A stretch of 9,372 bases of DNA from NCBI GenBank assembly GCA_036517115.1, contig DATDYB010000007.1:1-9372 (forward strand), read 5' to 3'. Made by a program: the position numbers and the translations under genes. Below the pieces are notes generated by a model that saw only the letters and a list, made by a program, of their open reading frames with translations, ran no database searches and was not told where the DNA came from. Origin of the DNA: DATDYB01 sp036517115. GTDB lineage: Bacteria > Patescibacteriota > Minisyncoccia > Phycocordibacterales > PALSA-1337. Each line of letters begins with the position of its first letter. Within the stretch, counting starts at the first letter, position 1. Positions 8,401-9,372 of the stretch are shown here, one piece after another.

Positions 8401-8744
8401 AATGCCTCCTGTGCCTCCGTGTCGTCAAAGTAATCCGTGTCGTTGAAGACGCGCGCAAATATCGCGAAGTAGTTTTCTTTTACTCCGGCGCGAGATTCAA
8501 TTTTTTCGTCCGTGAGGTATGAGTCGAGGTTTGCGTCTTTCAGAGCTGATATTTTCTCTATCATTCTCCTATCTACGTCCATCCCGACAAGAATGCGGAT
8601 TTTCTTGTCCTGAAGTTCCTTGTGCAGATCACGGAACCCCGAAAAATAGAAGTAGCCTACGAGCGCATCAACCCTGTCGCAGTTTGGCAAGATGTCTTTA
8701 AGCGCGGCAGAGAGTGTATTGGTTCCGGTATTTGTTATAGCCAT
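5463..8744 (-). CDS. PLD-nuclease/SNF2-type helicase fusion
   Basis: 1093-aa protein, first gene of the operon. Residues about 20-200 are a phospholipase-D-like nuclease domain: NHSKYYIL (H137, K139) and VTGSSNLTLSGL (G162-N165), the single HxK plus GSSN signature of defence PLDs, which usually act as dimers. The SF2 ATPase follows: Q-motif region LKYQRDAI (265-272), Walker A ADVVGLGKS (288-296), DEAH box ILDEAHKH (358-365), motif III LSATPFNN (388-395). RecA domain 2 has LIVFTEFSDTADYVYE (714-729), motif V VATDAISEGFNL (776-787) and motif VI QRVGRINR (807-814). About 280 C-terminal residues (815-1093) are unassigned and may contact the methyltransferase. Expected role: ATP-driven translocation on DNA with cleavage by the PLD domain. 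The ATG at 8744 has no Shine-Dalgarno but stands 6 bases after the stop of a 22-codon mini-ORF, so coupled re-initiation is possible. It ends in a 4-base ATGA overlap with the methyltransferase gene. Confidence 0.93.
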   Translation of the reverse strand: MAITNTGTNTLSAALKDILPNCDRVDALVGYFYFSGFRDLHKELQDKKIRILVGMDVDRRMIEKISALKDANLDSYLTDEKIESRAGVKENYFAIFARVFNDTDYFDDTEAQEAFKSFLEKIKDGSLEIKKSAKANHSKYYILHNKPELSAKGRTPGIIVTGSSNLTLSGLKGQGESNIILQETHYYDDHLKRFEELWNDPENVGIADIHSANEFIQEVKQRVWLYALPRPVSMFYKVLDEYFSVDNVEDNKSPEEITSGKFYNLKYQRDAINLGIDRIEKFGGVIIADVVGLGKSIVASAIAHNLNLQTVIIAPPHLESQWKDYMSDFDFKGQVYSTGKIGEALERHGGEGGKLLIILDEAHKHRNEDTDNYIMLHKLCAGNRVMALSATPFNNDPKDIYALIKLFSTPGQSTLKTVENLSMSFHQLFKSYRALRRNIRKGGKDENGIAGIKQQGQEIADELRKMIEPLVIRRSRLDLDEIDVYRKDLKEQNISFPKVRDPELLEYELGDISALYVNTLEKIASDEERASFLGTRYKSAKYIRPGSDFFKKLIEQEDVSDGESPEEIIQRMQQAQVNVAKFMRRLLVRRFESSIASFRLSLNNMIHSSELMLDWYLNRGEVPIYKKGDLPDTIDLENMEPADAEETLNRLEDKGLVRVPSSEIDPLFEQHLRHDIELLKGILKDWSVVSADPKYDFFRQKVTDSIAKENRRKLIVFTEFSDTADYVYEKLRADGFKRIFKYTSGDASEANRKTIKANFDASLDGSKQSDDFDIIVATDAISEGFNLHRAGTVINYDIPYNPTRVIQRVGRINRISQKVFDELYIWNFFPTPTGEYETHTRAISTLKMNMIHSLLGEDTRIFTSDEELKNYFAKQYADENKKFEESSWDAKYRNIWLNVKGNKKAMDEIARIPRRSRIGRKSSKNGVVAFAKNGGSYVFAYGNTVEDVAVVSPEVALPLFEADEAEKASETTTSFEPIYQVAKQHIFKSNTRASVTGGRKQDALGKLTLLSEMHPSAKDLCLDAIKTIKDLDALPNGVLKEIAELRLDKADPAKAYKIVKEMLPPKYLEDIFATAKRAEETARIIVLSEEFTS

Positions 8745-8750
8745 GAGTTA

Positions 8751-8819
8751 TCAGATTGCTAAATAATCCCACAAATCTTCATGTTTGGGAAACGACTCGG
8801 CCCCCGCCCCGCCGCCCAT
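8751..8819 (-). CDS. Possible 22-aa leader peptide or relic C-terminus before the helicase
   Basis: A mini-ORF begins at the ATG at 8819 and ends in TGA at 8753-8751, six bases before the helicase ATG. It reads MGGGAGAES, then FPKHEDLWDYLAI. The second half looks protein-like (acidic/aromatic helix), while the Gly/Ala start is encoded by one arm of the GC-rich inverted repeat. It could be a leader peptide that delivers ribosomes to the helicase start, which lacks its own Shine-Dalgarno. It could instead be the remnant tail of a lost gene, or chance. Confidence 0.3.
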   Translation of the reverse strand: MGGGAGAESFPKHEDLWDYLAI

Positions 8820-8899
8820 TCAATTTTCAAAAACCCCCGCGAAATAGATGAGAATGCCTGTCCGCCTTTGGCGGAGAGGATTGGCGGCGGGGCGGGGGC
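8800..8899. repeat. 17-bp perfect GC-only inverted repeat
   Basis: GCCCCCGCCCCGCCGCC (8800-8816) is exactly complementary to GGCGGCGGGGCGGGGGC (8883-8899), with 66 bases between. A further CGACT (8793-8797)/AGTCG (8908-8912) pair extends the stem across an asymmetric bulge. In a transcript of the restriction operon this would be a very stable stem just before the first gene, and could hinder translation or pause polymerase. One strand of each arm is G-rich. Confidence 0.8.
8861..8875. repeat. 6-bp hairpin nested in the long inverted repeat
   Basis: TCCGCC (8861-8866), loop TTT, GGCGGA (8870-8875). It sits inside the loop of the 17-bp inverted repeat, giving a nested structure. Confidence 0.6.
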
Positions 8900-8942
8900 G
8901 GGCACGAAGTCGAATCGGACCACTCCCGTACAAAGCCACCAC

Positions 8943-8957
8943 GCGCGCGGAGCGCGC
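8943..8957. repeat. GCGCGC hairpin
   Basis: GCGCGC (8943-8948), loop GGA, GCGCGC (8952-8957). Same design as the neighbouring hairpins: pure GC stem with a three-base loop. Confidence 0.55.
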
Positions 8958-9048
8958 AAACATCAGGAGTGTTCAGCAAAATAGGTTCGAGCGTGCTTTA
9001 ATAGAGACTCAAGAATCAAAGAGGTCTCGATTTTGCCGATTTTTTCGC

Positions 9049-9069
9049 GGGCGGAGCGAAGCTCCGCCC
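9049..9069. repeat. 9-bp perfect hairpin
   Basis: GGGCGGAGC (9049-9057), loop GAA, GCTCCGCCC (9061-9069). A T-run precedes it on the plus strand (9040-9045), but no T-tract follows it on either strand, so it is not a standard terminator. Confidence 0.7.
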
Positions 9070-9089
9070 AATGATTCGCCGCAATTCCG

Positions 9090-9102
9090 CACGCTTCGCG
9101 TG
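9090..9102. repeat. 5-bp hairpin
   Basis: CACGC (9090-9094), loop TTC, GCGTG (9098-9102); the same three-base-loop design as the stem 20 bases to the left. Confidence 0.4.
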
Positions 9103-9113
9103 TCGTGAGGTTC

Positions 9114-9135
9114 AAAAATACAAATCCGAAGATTT
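9114..9135 (-). terminator. Weak candidate terminator of the right-edge gene
   Basis: Read on the minus strand, AAATC (9135-9131), loop TTCG, GATTT (9126-9122) forms a short stem closed by the stable C(UUCG)G tetraloop. GTA and then TTTTT (9118-9114) follow. It lies about 117 bases past the stop codon of the partial gene. The stem is only five pairs and AT-rich, so termination may be inefficient. Confidence 0.3.
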
Positions 9136-9162
9136 TTGGAGGGAGGATTTTTTGGAGGGGAG
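9131..9162. repeat. Imperfect tandem duplication of a 15-17-base unit
   Basis: GATTTTTGGAGGGAG (9131-9145) is followed directly by GATTTTTTGGAGGGGAG (9146-9162). The second copy has one extra T and one extra G, as expected from slippage in homopolymer runs. Confidence 0.6.
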
Positions 9163-9214
9163 GTCGTACAAATACATGTGCGCTTGACCCACCCGCCCAT
9201 TCGCGAGCACCAAT

Positions 9215-9240
9215 CTTCGCTGTATATGTACCCAGCGAAG
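9215..9240. repeat. 8-bp hairpin after the right-edge gene
   Basis: CTTCGCTG (9215-9222) and CAGCGAAG (9233-9240) flank a ten-base loop. It starts 11 bases past the stop codon of the partial minus-strand gene. It lacks a following T-tract and may protect the mRNA 3' end or aid termination. Confidence 0.55.
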
Positions 9241-9251
9241 CTCCCTAGCAC

Positions 9252-9372
9252 CTACTTCAGCAAATCGTCAAGGTCGCACCTAATCAAATCTTCTTTCCGG
9301 AGAACAATCTGTTCCTTCTGATTCAGGTTGTCAGCGGTTACGCGGATAAGTTTCGTCGAGAGCGTGTCGCCA
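9252..9372 (-). CDS. C-terminal end of a gene cut by the window edge
   Basis: The minus strand is open from the right edge to a TAG at 9254-9252, giving 39 complete residues: GDTLSTKLIRVTADNL, then NQKEQIVLRKEDLIRCDLDDLLK. The mix of charged and hydrophobic residues and the acidic helical end look like genuine coding sequence. I do not recognise the family from this fragment. It is transcribed in the same direction as the restriction operon but is separated from it by about 500 hairpin-rich bases, so it is probably a separate unit. Confidence 0.6.
   Translation of the reverse strand, partial: GDTLSTKLIRVTADNLNQKEQIVLRKEDLIRCDLDDLLK

Larger units (their letters stand above)
8745..9251. other. 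Hairpin-rich intergenic region upstream of the restriction operon
   Basis: About 500 bases with no convincing full-length gene. Longer open frames here are Pro/Ala/Gly/Arg-rich readings of GC-rich repeats and look non-coding. The region holds a long inverted repeat (8800-8899) enclosing a smaller hairpin, further short perfect hairpins, an imperfect tandem repeat and a possible terminator for the gene on the right. The operon promoter should lie here on the minus strand. Candidate elements near the helicase are poor: TTTCCC with GATTAT at 18 bases, or TTGTGG with GATAAC at 16 bases, the latter abutting the ATG. Confidence 0.6.

Noticed and set aside
1668..8744. BREX or DISARM locus
   Set aside because: The methyltransferase recalls PglX/DrmMI and the helicase recalls DrmD, but no PglZ, BrxL, DrmA or DrmB is visible and the PLD domain is fused to the helicase; genes beyond the right edge are not visible.
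8759..8959. 66-codon minus-strand frame (MRAPRAWWL...) upstream of the helicase
   Set aside because: It runs through both arms of the GC-rich inverted repeat, giving Pro/Ala- and Gly/Arg-rich stretches; the shorter frame 8751-8819 is the more protein-like reading of the same DNA.
8793..9240. CRISPR array
   Set aside because: The palindromes differ from one another in sequence and spacing; there are no repeated units with regular spacers.

Overview
The window looks like an accessory stretch of a bacterial chromosome, possibly from the Candidate Phyla Radiation (Patescibacteria/Parcubacteria-like). That guess rests on a Pro/Ala/Glu-rich 'tail plus winged helix' protein, a DUF6804-like membrane nuclease, and many short perfect GC-rich hairpins between genes. 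It is inference from gene style, not from a marker gene. TGA is used as a stop codon (211-741 and the helicase gene), so the standard bacterial code applies rather than the TGA=Gly code of Gracilibacteria.

Layout, left to right. 1-210: non-coding apart from a possible start codon of a minus-strand gene at 17, with two perfect hairpins. 211-741 (-): winged-helix protein with a long disordered N-terminus and an in-frame insert that looks derived from a dispersed repeat. 742-903: divergent promoter region. 904-1653 (+): membrane protein with a cytoplasmic PD-(D/E)XK nuclease-like domain. It is convergent with the next operon, only 14 bases apart. 1668-8744 (-): a compact three-gene module, transcribed right to left: PLD-nuclease/SNF2-type helicase (1093 aa), Eco57I-like adenine methyltransferase with a TaqI-type target-recognition domain (1100 aa), and an unrecognised 169-aa protein. 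8745-9251: about 500 bases without a convincing full gene, full of inverted repeats, with a 22-codon mini-ORF directly before the helicase. 9252-9372 (-): the last 39 codons of a gene cut by the window edge.

The three-gene module reads as a restriction-modification-like defence system. The methyltransferase would recognise a site and mark self DNA. The helicase protein would translocate on DNA and carry the only clear nuclease motif of the operon (a PLD HxK/GSSN signature). The third gene is an uncharacterised partner. The first two genes overlap by ATGA and the last two overlap or nearly touch, so all three are probably made from one transcript. No BREX (PglZ, BrxL) or DISARM (DrmA, DrmB) marker gene is visible here. 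The module's genes are visibly more AT-rich than the left flank, which fits horizontal acquisition.
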